This document shows positions 48,160-56,299 of a DNA stretch of 64,000 nucleotides, one piece after another (positions within the stretch are counted from its first letter, which is position 1; each line of letters begins with the position of its first letter). The position numbers were made by a program, and so were the translations under genes. Origin of the DNA: Aquabacterium sp. (GTDB lineage: Bacteria > Pseudomonadota > Gammaproteobacteria > Burkholderiales > Burkholderiaceae_C); the NCBI RefSeq assembly GCF_016195855.1, contig NZ_JACPYU010000002.1, forward strand, positions 62,001-126,000, written 5' to 3'. The notes under the pieces were generated by a model. It saw only the letters and a program-made list of their open reading frames with translations. It had not been told where the DNA came from and ran no database searches.

Positions 48160-50424
48160 ATGGCTTGCAATCGGTGGCGCAATCCCACAAGACATCTGCT
48201 GGCCTGTGCCGGGCTGAGCCTCAACCTGATCGCCTGTGGCGGCGGCGGTGGCGAGTCGTCCATCAACCGATTGAACCCCGCCCCCACTGTCAACGCCCAA
48301 AGCGCCAGCCTGCAGGAGACCTGGCCCGGCAACCCGGTGACCTTCAAGGCCGACTGCGTCGGCACGGGCTCGCGCCACTACAAGTGGGATTTCGGCGACG
48401 GCAGCACCGAAGGCAGCAGCAGCGCCTTCGACAAGGCCGAGGTCAGCCACACCTATACAACCAGCAGTGACACCGTCTTGACCGTGACGGTGCAATGCAC
48501 TGATGACACGGGTCAAAGCGGCGTGGTCAGGATGAGTGTGCATGTCGGCCCCGAGGCACTGGCCACGGTCGCAGGCTTGAGTTGCAGTGGCACGGGCTTC
48601 GCGCAAGGGTGGTGTCGGCAGTTCCCGCAAAACATCACCCCCACCATCACACGCGCGGCGGCGCTTACCGCCTTCACCCAATTTGGCATCAGCGCGGGGC
48701 ACTTGTTGAAGAGCGTCGACGGCGGCGTGAGCTGGCGAGCCGTGCCCTTGCCCACCACGCAACGGCTGAATGACCTCAGCGCCTTTCAAGACAACACGGC
48801 CTGGGCTGCGGGCGACGGCAATGCGGTGATCAAGACCAGCGATGGGGGCATCAGCTGGACGGCGCAAAACATCGAGGGCAACGACACCTTCGGTTTTAAG
48901 CACATCGTGTCCATAGATCCCCAGACCGCCTGGATCACCAATGGCATATCAACTTGGCGCACCACGGATGGCGGGCAGACCTGGACAATGCTCGACACCA
49001 TTGTGCCGGGCTCACCGATCACACCCAGGCCGGAGGGTGGGGCGCTGACCGCGTTCAGCCGCGATATCGCCTGGGTGGGATCAGGGGCCACCATCCGGCG
49101 AACGACAGATGGTGGCGCGCACTGGCAGAGCAGCACCGTCGGCCAAGGTATCTTCATAGAGTCGCTCTCGGCCGCATCGGACAAGATCGTCTGGGCAGCA
49201 GATGCGAACAGCGTCGTGTACCTGTCCCAAGATGGTGGCACCAGCTGGGCCGTCTCCACGAGTTTGCCCACGAGCAATGTCATCGCCCGACAGATCAACC
49301 GGGTACTTGCAACCAGTGCGGATTCAGCCTGGCTGCTGGGCGTTGTGCGCGCCTCAGGCGGCACTGATCAGCCTGTCTTATGGTTTACGAATGACCGAGG
49401 GGCCCATTGGCAAGCCATCAATGGTGCCGACACCCCGAGCTTTTTCGATCTGGCCACGTTGGAAGGGCAAGTCGCTTGGGTCTATGGTTCCAGCAGCGTC
49501 TATCGGCTCGCGTCAGATAGCTTGCAAAAGGTGGCCAGTTCGTCGGCGCTGCCCTCTGGACTGAGCGTCATCAAGGCCATCAGTGATCAGATCGCCTGGG
49601 CCGCAGGTGATCTGGGCACCGTCCTCAGAACCAACAATGGCGGTAGAGATTGGGTCGACGCCAGCATTGGCTCGCATGTGCCGATTGTGAGCATGAGCGC
49701 GGTGTCTGCAACGAGCGCTTGGGCCTTGCCCATGGAACAAGGGCTGCTCAAGACCACGGACGGCACGACCTGGTCAGCACCCCCTGCGGCCCCTGGTAGC
49801 CTGATGACCATTGATGCCCTGGGGGCCGACCTGGTCTGGGGCGGTGGCACAGGTGGCAAGATCGTCAAAACCACGGATGGCGGCGCCAGTTGGATCACGC
49901 AAAACACGCCAGGCAACGCCCATGTCCAGCTCATCAAGGGCGTGGATGCCCACACCGCCTGGGCACTGGGCCCGAATATTCAAACGCCAGGTGTGTGGTT
50001 GCTGCTGCGAACCACTGACGGGCTCAACTGGCAAACGGTGTCGCCGCCCAATCCGCCACCCACCGGCTGGCATAACATCAGCACGCCGAGCAAGCAGGTC
50101 ATCTGGCTTCTGGGCGAATCCACACCTTTCAGCCCGATTGACACACCCGTTGCACTGCTGCTCAGTGAGGATGGCGGTGAAACTTGGATGCAACGGCAAG
50201 GGCCCGCCGATGCACGGCTGCGCAGCATCACCAGCACAGATGCCCGCAACCTGTGGGTGTCTGGGGCACAAGGACTGTGGCGCAGCACAGATGGCGCCCT
50301 GTCCTGGCAATTGCAAGGCTTGGGCGGTGAGGGCGCTGTGTCCGTATCTGCCGTCAACCCGCAAACGCTGTGGGCAGCCAGCCGAATCGGCACGATTTAC
50401 AAAACCATCACCGGCGGCAATTGA
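48160..50424 (+). CDS. Lipoprotein with PKD domain and Asp-box (YCF48-like) beta-propeller
   Basis: A 754-residue lipoprotein (lipobox LIAC, Cys26, followed by a Gly tract). Residues about 45-130 are a PKD-type beta sandwich (HYKWDFGDGSTEG, VSHTYTTSSDTVLTVTVQ). The rest contains about twelve copies of an Asp-box pattern, for example KTSDGGISW, RTTDGGQTW, RTTDGGAHW, LSQDGGTSW, RTNNGGRDW, KTTDGGASW and LSEDGGETW, each followed by strands with TAWA or IAWA. This is the signature of YCF48/BNR-type propellers used as assembly factors or binding scaffolds; the number suggests two seven-bladed propellers or one large one. AAGGAG precedes the ATG. Ligand unknown; the gene is co-oriented with the caspase-like protease and barrel genes. 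Confidence 0.82.
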   Translation: MACNRWRNPTRHLLACAGLSLNLIACGGGGGESSINRLNPAPTVNAQSASLQETWPGNPVTFKADCVGTGSRHYKWDFGDGSTEGSSSAFDKAEVSHTYTTSSDTVLTVTVQCTDDTGQSGVVRMSVHVGPEALATVAGLSCSGTGFAQGWCRQFPQNITPTITRAAALTAFTQFGISAGHLLKSVDGGVSWRAVPLPTTQRLNDLSAFQDNTAWAAGDGNAVIKTSDGGISWTAQNIEGNDTFGFKHIVSIDPQTAWITNGISTWRTTDGGQTWTMLDTIVPGSPITPRPEGGALTAFSRDIAWVGSGATIRRTTDGGAHWQSSTVGQGIFIESLSAASDKIVWAADANSVVYLSQDGGTSWAVSTSLPTSNVIARQINRVLATSADSAWLLGVVRASGGTDQPVLWFTNDRGAHWQAINGADTPSFFDLATLEGQVAWVYGSSSVYRLASDSLQKVASSSALPSGLSVIKAISDQIAWAAGDLGTVLRTNNGGRDWVDASIGSHVPIVSMSAVSATSAWALPMEQGLLKTTDGTTWSAPPAAPGSLMTIDALGADLVWGGGTGGKIVKTTDGGASWITQNTPGNAHVQLIKGVDAHTAWALGPNIQTPGVWLLLRTTDGLNWQTVSPPNPPPTGWHNISTPSKQVIWLLGESTPFSPIDTPVALLLSEDGGETWMQRQGPADARLRSITSTDARNLWVSGAQGLWRSTDGALSWQLQGLGGEGAVSVSAVNPQTLWAASRIGTIYKTITGGN

Positions 50425-50432
50425 GCCCGATA

Positions 50433-50603
50433 TCAAGGTTGATGCAGCTGATTCCAGGCCAGCACCGCCGCAAAAATCAGCGCCACCAGCAACCTGGTCT
50501 TACCCGCCGACGTCAGGCTGCGGTGCACGACGAGATCTTTGACGGCCAGCACGAGCATGATTGCCCCGACCACCAGCAGCACCACATTGGGTTGGATGTT
50601 CAT
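50433..50603 (-). CDS. Small two-helix membrane protein (56 aa)
   Basis: A short gene whose ATG (RC of 50601-50603) overlaps the stop of the upstream HEAT-like gene by four bases. The product starts MNIQPNVVLLVVGAIMLVLA and has two hydrophobic helices (about 6-22 and 36-50) separated by a basic loop (VVHRSLTSAGKTR). It is the last gene of the VgrG effector cluster and converges on the beta-propeller gene with eight bases between stops. The translational coupling and clean membrane pattern make it likely to be real. A membrane partner or immunity role is possible but not supported by any recognised family. Confidence 0.65.
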   Translation of the reverse strand: MNIQPNVVLLVVGAIMLVLAVKDLVVHRSLTSAGKTRLLVALIFAAVLAWNQLHQP

Positions 50604-51976
50604 GACAAGGCCGCCTCTTCTTCTGCCAGCCAGCGGCTTTGACGCCAGGCTGGTGCTGCCACGGGAAACAGCTGGCTGCCAGGGCGTAGCAGGCACAGGT
50701 ATTCCGCGGCCATGACGCGCTGGCGCTGCCCCTGCGTCTTGAGCACGTGAATGCAATGTGCAGGGCTGGGTAGCTCACCCACGAAGTAGCGCCGCCCCGG
50801 CACGAAGCGGTGTGCATTGGCCTGCCACCAGGCCTGCACCTTGGCCGGATCGGGCCAGGGCAGGCTGTCGTCTTCGTCCATGGCCACGTTCTCGTCTTCA
50901 GGGTTGTCGTTGGGGGCGCCCTCGACGCCCTCGGGCGGCTTGCGTTCCAGATCAAGAAGCGCCAGGTCTGCGCCAGTGATGAGGCTGAAGGCTTCGCCAG
51001 CGAGGCGAGCCAGGGCATCGTCCTGCATATGGTGGATGAGCCAGGGCGCCACCTGGGGGTCACCCACCCAGCCGGTCATGCGCAGCAGCTGCCGCGTCGC
51101 CGCCTTGCCAGCCCCGGCGGCGGCACGCTGTTTGACTTCTCGCTGGGCCACGTCCATGGGCGCGGCCATGAGCGCCAGGCGCCACGCGGCATCGGTGGAC
51201 CGCCCGCCCACGGTACCCTGAGGTGCGCCATCGCGCATCAGGTGCCGACGCACCAGCTCGTCGGCGCCGTCGCGCCACAGGGTCAAGGCCCAGGCTGCCG
51301 CCTGCTTCTCCAGTTCGCTGTCTGAAGGCGTTCCCGCAGGGCCGGATGCGTCCGGCTCGGCCCGGCGCAACACATCGCGGGCCGCCGTGGCCATATCGCG
51401 GCGCCCCAAGCTGCCGGCCACCAGCCAGGCCGCCGCGCGCACGCGAACGTCGGCATCTGCCGCGGCCTGCTGGAGAACGGCGCCCGCGTCCACCCGGTGC
51501 ATGGCGCAGGCCGCCAGCCCCCAGGCCCGGTGCACGCCAACACGGCTGCCAAGCAAGGACCGGACGGTGCCTTGCAGATCCTGCACGGAGACCCAGCCCA
51601 GCGCGGAACGCAAGCCCCGCTCCGCCTGGTGGTCCGCGCTGGCGAGCTCGACCACCTTGAGCAGCCTTGCTGCGTCGCGGCGTTGCAGCGCCAGCACCGC
51701 AGCCGCGAACACCGCGCCGACGGAAGCGCCTTCCAGCGCCGCGTCCAGCAGGGCAACGCCCGCCTCACCGGCCACGCCGATGCCGTCCAGGTGGGCGGCC
51801 ATGCGTTCGTCCAGCCGCCGCAGGGCATGCAGGGGCTGGGTGGAAGTCAGCAGCGTGCTGCGGACGTGGCGCAGCATGGCCACTTCGTCCACATGCTGCT
51901 GAACGATGGGCAGCAGCACGGCGGGCGCCGTGCCGGTGCCGGTACTACCGGGAAATGCAGATGCGTTGCTGGCCAC
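50600..51976 (-). CDS. HEAT-like repeat protein, TIGR02270-like, of unknown function
   Basis: A 458-residue, mainly helical protein without signal peptide. The start is GTG at 51974-51976, marked by AGGAAGG six bases upstream; an ATG-led extension to 52102 would overlap the ankyrin gene. Segments such as ALRRLDERMAAHLDGI, HRAWGLAACAMHRVDAGAVL, DVRVRAAAWLVAGSLGR and DPQVAPWLIHHMQDDALARLAGEAFSLITG resemble HEAT/ARM-type helical repeats and the TIGR02270 family, which I recall as a proteobacterial family of unknown function. The C-terminal ERKPPEG, PEDENV and LPWPDPAKVQAWW is the most distinctive part. It lies downstream of an RHS effector and ankyrin gene, so adaptor or immunity roles are possible. 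Confidence 0.72.
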   Translation of the reverse strand: MASNASAFPGSTGTGTAPAVLLPIVQQHVDEVAMLRHVRSTLLTSTQPLHALRRLDERMAAHLDGIGVAGEAGVALLDAALEGASVGAVFAAAVLALQRRDAARLLKVVELASADHQAERGLRSALGWVSVQDLQGTVRSLLGSRVGVHRAWGLAACAMHRVDAGAVLQQAAADADVRVRAAAWLVAGSLGRRDMATAARDVLRRAEPDASGPAGTPSDSELEKQAAAWALTLWRDGADELVRRHLMRDGAPQGTVGGRSTDAAWRLALMAAPMDVAQREVKQRAAAGAGKAATRQLLRMTGWVGDPQVAPWLIHHMQDDALARLAGEAFSLITGADLALLDLERKPPEGVEGAPNDNPEDENVAMDEDDSLPWPDPAKVQAWWQANAHRFVPGRRYFVGELPSPAHCIHVLKTQGQRQRVMAAEYLCLLRPGSQLFPVAAPAWRQSRWLAEEEAALS

Positions 51977-52004
51977 GTGATCGCCTTCCTGCGCTTTGTT
52001 GAGA

Positions 52005-52439
52005 TCAGCCACCCGCGCGAGCGGCTTGGGCCTCGAACAGCCGGCGGATGGCCTCATCGTCGGATGCCAGGCCCAATGCCAGCGGCGTCTGGCCAAACTC
52101 ATTGCTCACGTCCAGCGGCGAGCCTGCGTCCAGCAAAAGCTGAACGGCAGGCAAACTCCCTGCATCGATGGCGTCATGCAAGGCCAGGTTACCCATGTCG
52201 CCGACGGCACGCACGTCCGCCCCGCCTCGCAGCAAGGCCTGCACTTCCTCGGCGCTGCCACGCGTGGCGGCGATGTGCAGCGGGCAGCTCTCGAACCGTC
52301 CACGCTGGTTGACGTCCAGCGAGGGCAAGTCCGCGAAATCGGGCAAGGCCTCTTCCAGGTAGCGGGCCAGGACGTCTTGGGCTGTCATCTCGGTCATTTG
52401 CGGGTGCTCGGTCGCGGGCTGGGTTTCGTCTCGGGGCAT
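52005..52439 (-). CDS. Ankyrin-repeat protein downstream of the RHS effector
   Basis: A 144-residue cytosolic protein with at least three ankyrin repeats (about 45-135): CPLHIAATRGSAEEVQALLRGG, NLALHDAIDAGSLPAVQLLLDAG and FGQTPLALGLASDDEAIRRLFEA. It starts 19 bases after the RHS stop, the position where an RHS cognate immunity gene is normally found, and ankyrin immunity proteins are known for other T6SS effectors. That makes it the leading immunity candidate for the RHS C-terminal tip. Start choice is uncertain: ATG at 52437-52439 is used; a later in-frame ATG at 52397 would shorten the acidic N-terminus, and no good ribosome site distinguishes them. Confidence 0.78.
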   Translation of the reverse strand: MPRDETQPATEHPQMTEMTAQDVLARYLEEALPDFADLPSLDVNQRGRFESCPLHIAATRGSAEEVQALLRGGADVRAVGDMGNLALHDAIDAGSLPAVQLLLDAGSPLDVSNEFGQTPLALGLASDDEAIRRLFEAQAARAGG

Positions 52440-52458
52440 GTCAGTGTCACAGGCAAGA

Positions 52459-55400
52459 TCAAGGGCAATTCTTGGCAACCCAGCTGGTCAACTTCTTGAC
52501 GCTGGCGTCCAGTTCGTTGATGGCCTGCTGGTGACGTCCCGGCAACCACTTGTCGTCCCAGGCCTGACGCATGTCACGGCAATCGGTGTTGCGCGACAAC
52601 TCGAAGCGCTTGCGGGCACACAGATCAAGGCCCGGCGGCGCGGACTGGGAGCAGCGCGCCTTGTATGCCTTGTACTCGGCCTGGGCGACCGGGTCCGTCA
52701 CCATCAGGCCCAGCGGGTCGGCCAAGTTGACCGGGTCGCCGTTGGCATACAGGTACACATGCTCGCCACCGGCCAGACCGATGGGGTCTTGGGAGAGATA
52801 GTAACCGGAGTCCGGATCGTAGTAGCGGAAGCGGTTGTAGTGCAAGCCGGACTCGGCATCGTGCATCTGACCGGGATGGCGCAATGGTTGGTCAACGCCA
52901 TCACCAGGGCCGCCGCTGCGCCAGGTCACGCGGCCTTGATCGTCGCTCAGCAGCAAGGGCGTACCGATGTGATCAACCTGGTAGTGGCGGATGTCGGGTG
53001 CCTGGCCGGGTCGCGTGGCCAGCTGGGCCAGCGGCGTGTAGCTGTCCGGCTTGTCGTAGACGAACAGCGCCGTGCCGTCGGCCATGGACTGGCCCAGCAG
53101 CCGGTTGCCGTCCCACAGGAAATCTTGCGCGCGGCCCTCACTGCCCGTCTTGGCGATGCGACGGCCGAAAACATCGTAGTGGTACTCGGTCTCCTGGGTA
53201 AGGCCACCACGCTGGACGCACGCGCGGCGCAGGCGGTGCTCCGCATCCCAGGCCAGGTCGATGTGATCACCGTTGGGCCAGGTCTTGCTGGTGACGCGGC
53301 CATGCGCATCGAAGGCATAGCGCAGGCCGGCTGCCCCGGCCACCTTTGGACAAGGCACGCCTTCGCCTTGCGTCTGCACCTCGCGCAACCGGCCCAGTTC
53401 GTCGTAGCGGAAGCTGCTCTCTGCGCGGTCAGCGCGATCGGCACCTTGGTCGGTGACACCATCGAGTTCATGGTGCGTCAGGCGCCCCACGGGATCGAAC
53501 TCAAAGGCTTCGCGGCGACGGAGTTCGCCGTCGGTGTCGGTCAGACGCGTCGACCACCGGCCAGCCTCGTCCCAGCTCAGGCGGCTGGTGAGCGCGCCTT
53601 GCGTGCGGCTGCGCTCGCGGTGCAGTTCATCGCGCTCCATGTCGGTGATGACCTGGCCGTCGATGTTGATCTGGTGCAGGTGGCCCGAGCCATAGCTGAG
53701 ATAGGCCAGCTTGCGGCCATCGGGCAGCACCGTGGCGGCGCGCTGGCCCAGCGGGTCGATCTCGTGTTGCAGCGCGATGGTACGGCGCCCGCCATCCGGC
53801 GTCTTGAGCAAGGCGGTTTCGGAGGTGACCCGGCCCAGGGCATCGTAGGTGAAGCTCACGCGCGAGTTCTCGTCGATGCCTTCAACGAGCCGGCCCAGTT
53901 CATCATGCCGGTAAACCGACACCTGACGCACCGCGCCGCCAACTGACAGCACGCGGCGCTTGAGGCGTCCGCGGATGTCGCGCTCCATGTCGGTGACGAT
54001 GCGCTCTTCGCTGTCCGGGCATTCGGTCTGGCGCACGGTATGGCCATCGGCATCGAGCTCGTAACGGACGGTCTGGCCGTGGAAGTTGGTCTCGGCGACG
54101 AGGCGGTCGGCCTGGTCGTATTCGTAGGTGTAGCGCCGGCCCTGCTCGTTGACAAGCGCGATCAGCCGGCGGGCGGCGTCGTACTCGTGGCGCCACATGC
54201 GCCCGCCCGTGTCGACCCGACTGGCGAGCTGGCCGTCGGGCGCCCATTCGTAGCGGGTGGTCAGGCCCGCCGCATCGCGGAACACCACGAGGCGCCCCAT
54301 CAGGTCGTGCTGGTAGTGCTCGACGTGGCCGCCGGGTTGCGTGATCTCGACCAGGTGCCCGGCCGCATCGTAGGCGTAGCGGGTGGTCTCGCCCAGCGCG
54401 TTCACCATCGAGGTGAGCCGGCCGGCCTCGTCATAGGTGTAGGCGGTACGCTGGCCGGAGCAGTCGGTGTAGCTGGCCAGTTGGCCGTCCTTCGTCCAGG
54501 TCAGCAGCGAAGCGGACTCCTTGGCGTTGACGATCTTCACCGCCAGGCCACGCGCGTCGCGCTCGAAAAGGGTGGCCGTGCCGTCTGCCTCCTGGTAGGT
54601 GATCAGGTTGCCGCGCTCGTCGTACCCGAAGCCGGTGCGCTGGCCCGCCTCGTCCGTGACGGCGGTACGCAGGCCGGTGGCCGCGTCCCACTCCATGGCC
54701 TGCTGCGTGCCATCGGGCCAGGTCAATGTGGTCAGGCGCCCCTGGTCGTCGTATTCGTAGGTGGAGCGGGCCTTGGCGGGTGACTCCAGCACCGTCAGCC
54801 GCCCGAAGCCGTCCAGGTAGCGGCGCGTGCGGCGGCCCAGGGCGTCGGTCCAGCCAATCAGGCGCCCCATGCGGTCGAAGTCGAAGCGCTGCACAGCGCC
54901 GCGCACATCGGTGACCAGGGTGTGGCCCGGGTGGTAGTCGAAGCGCCAGCGGCGGCCCAGCGAATCGGTCTGCAACAGCACGCGGCCATCGGGCGCCTCG
55001 CGGTCGTATTCGTAGCGGCAGATCAGGCCCGCGGCGTTGACGTGTTCCACCAGCATGTGCGCACGCCAGCCGAAGCCGCGCACACGCTGGTCGGCCCCGT
55101 TGAAGACGGCGGTCAGGTCACCCGCGAGGTTGTATTCGTAGCGCACCCACTGGATGGGCTCCCCGCCCTCTCGCGGCTCCCGGATACACAGCAGCAAGCC
55201 TTGAGGCGAGAACTCGAAGTGCAGGCGACGCCCTGCACTGTTGTCGACACGGCTGACGCGCCCTTGCGCATCGCGCGTGATGCGCAAAAACTCGCCGTTG
55301 CGATCCGTCAACTCGCCCAGTTGCCAGCCATGCGGCCCATCGCGAAAGGTATGGCGCAGACCGCCGGGCAGCGTCAGCGCATAGGTGTGCTCATCCGGGC

Positions 55401-56166
55401 GGGCGAACACCGCAGCATCGGCCGGTGAGGTCCAGCTCTGCCCCACGTCCAGCGGCGGATAAGGCACGCGCCCGCCCCAGGTGTCGATGAAGACGACAAC
55501 CTCGGGCTGCACGCGAAGGTCCAGGTCAAGTGGACAGCCCCAGCCCTGCCCCAGCCAGCCCTGGCGTTCATTGGATGACAGGTAGGTGCGCTGCCAGGCC
55601 AGCGGCAACACGCCTGGCCATTCAAAGTCCAAGTCCTGCTCATCGCCCAGTACCTTGGCGCCCAGCAAGGGGTTGACAGGGTTGCCCACACCGCTGCCAT
55701 GCGGGCAGGGCTTGTCGCTTTGGCCCATGCCCATGGACGGCACCATGGGCACAGGCGCTTGCAGTTCGCCCGCCGTGTTGACGGTGTTTTCGTGGTTGTG
55801 CAGCTTCTTGTCCATGAAGCGGCAGGCGTTGGCGCCGTCCATCTTCACGTCCATCGAATAGAGCAACCAGGTCGACTCCTTCATGAAGGTGCTCGACTTG
55901 ACCCCGCCGGCCACGCCCGGGTTGTCGCCGTTGGACAGCGAGAACTCCGAGCCCTTGATCGCGATCATCATGCCGCCATCGGCCTTGACCGTGGTCGAGC
56001 CCTTGGCCAGCATGGCCGACTGCGAAATATTGGGATACGGGATCGGCACCGGCCCGGCAGGCGACGGCGTCTTGCACACGTCGGGCACCGTGGCCGTGGA
56101 GATGCCATTGCTGCCCTTGTGCACGAGTGAGTTGAAGACGCCGTTGACTTTGACTGTGACCGGCAT
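52459..56166 (-). CDS. T6SS RHS/YD-repeat effector with PAAR-like N-terminus and short C-terminal tip
   Basis: A 1235-residue polymorphic toxin. Residues 1-130 are a PAAR-like DUF4150 domain (SLVHKGSNGISTATVPDVCKTPSP, TTVKADGG, IKGSEFS), which sits on the VgrG spike. About 180-290 resembles DUF6531, then some twenty YD/RHS repeats (for example RYEYNLAGDLTAVFNGAD, RRYLDGFGRLTVLESP, TAYTYDEAGRLTSM) form the cocoon to about 1110. The RHS core (HYNRFRYYDPDSGYYLSQDP, DPIGLAGG, NLADPLGL) ends near 1154. The remaining 81 residues are the variable tip, with four Cys, and match no toxin I know. An ankyrin gene follows at immunity position. The N-terminus is clearly related to that of the effector at 58005-58901. 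Confidence 0.93.
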   Translation of the reverse strand: MPVTVKVNGVFNSLVHKGSNGISTATVPDVCKTPSPAGPVPIPYPNISQSAMLAKGSTTVKADGGMMIAIKGSEFSLSNGDNPGVAGGVKSSTFMKESTWLLYSMDVKMDGANACRFMDKKLHNHENTVNTAGELQAPVPMVPSMGMGQSDKPCPHGSGVGNPVNPLLGAKVLGDEQDLDFEWPGVLPLAWQRTYLSSNERQGWLGQGWGCPLDLDLRVQPEVVVFIDTWGGRVPYPPLDVGQSWTSPADAAVFARPDEHTYALTLPGGLRHTFRDGPHGWQLGELTDRNGEFLRITRDAQGRVSRVDNSAGRRLHFEFSPQGLLLCIREPREGGEPIQWVRYEYNLAGDLTAVFNGADQRVRGFGWRAHMLVEHVNAAGLICRYEYDREAPDGRVLLQTDSLGRRWRFDYHPGHTLVTDVRGAVQRFDFDRMGRLIGWTDALGRRTRRYLDGFGRLTVLESPAKARSTYEYDDQGRLTTLTWPDGTQQAMEWDAATGLRTAVTDEAGQRTGFGYDERGNLITYQEADGTATLFERDARGLAVKIVNAKESASLLTWTKDGQLASYTDCSGQRTAYTYDEAGRLTSMVNALGETTRYAYDAAGHLVEITQPGGHVEHYQHDLMGRLVVFRDAAGLTTRYEWAPDGQLASRVDTGGRMWRHEYDAARRLIALVNEQGRRYTYEYDQADRLVAETNFHGQTVRYELDADGHTVRQTECPDSEERIVTDMERDIRGRLKRRVLSVGGAVRQVSVYRHDELGRLVEGIDENSRVSFTYDALGRVTSETALLKTPDGGRRTIALQHEIDPLGQRAATVLPDGRKLAYLSYGSGHLHQINIDGQVITDMERDELHRERSRTQGALTSRLSWDEAGRWSTRLTDTDGELRRREAFEFDPVGRLTHHELDGVTDQGADRADRAESSFRYDELGRLREVQTQGEGVPCPKVAGAAGLRYAFDAHGRVTSKTWPNGDHIDLAWDAEHRLRRACVQRGGLTQETEYHYDVFGRRIAKTGSEGRAQDFLWDGNRLLGQSMADGTALFVYDKPDSYTPLAQLATRPGQAPDIRHYQVDHIGTPLLLSDDQGRVTWRSGGPGDGVDQPLRHPGQMHDAESGLHYNRFRYYDPDSGYYLSQDPIGLAGGEHVYLYANGDPVNLADPLGLMVTDPVAQAEYKAYKARCSQSAPPGLDLCARKRFELSRNTDCRDMRQAWDDKWLPGRHQQAINELDASVKKLTSWVAKNCP

Positions 56167-56195
56167 GGTGGACTGCTGGTGATGGTGCGATCAGT

Positions 56196-56220
56196 AAAAC
56201 GAGCCCGCCACGAGGGCGGG
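56196..56220 (-). terminator. Hairpin with short T run upstream of the RHS gene
   Basis: On the minus strand CCCGCC and GGCGGG pair around five bases, then CTCGTTTTA. It lies 30 bases before the RHS start in the 133-base gap after the unknown gene at 56300, and could terminate or attenuate transcription between the two effector modules. GAACGAAGGTCA, weakly like the T6SS motif, lies at 56262-56273. Confidence 0.4.
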
Positions 56221-56299
56221 ATGCAAGGCGCATGGTGGCGTAGCGCCCTGGAATGGGCAATGAACGAAGGTCACTCACGAGGCCCTGCATCACCAGACA

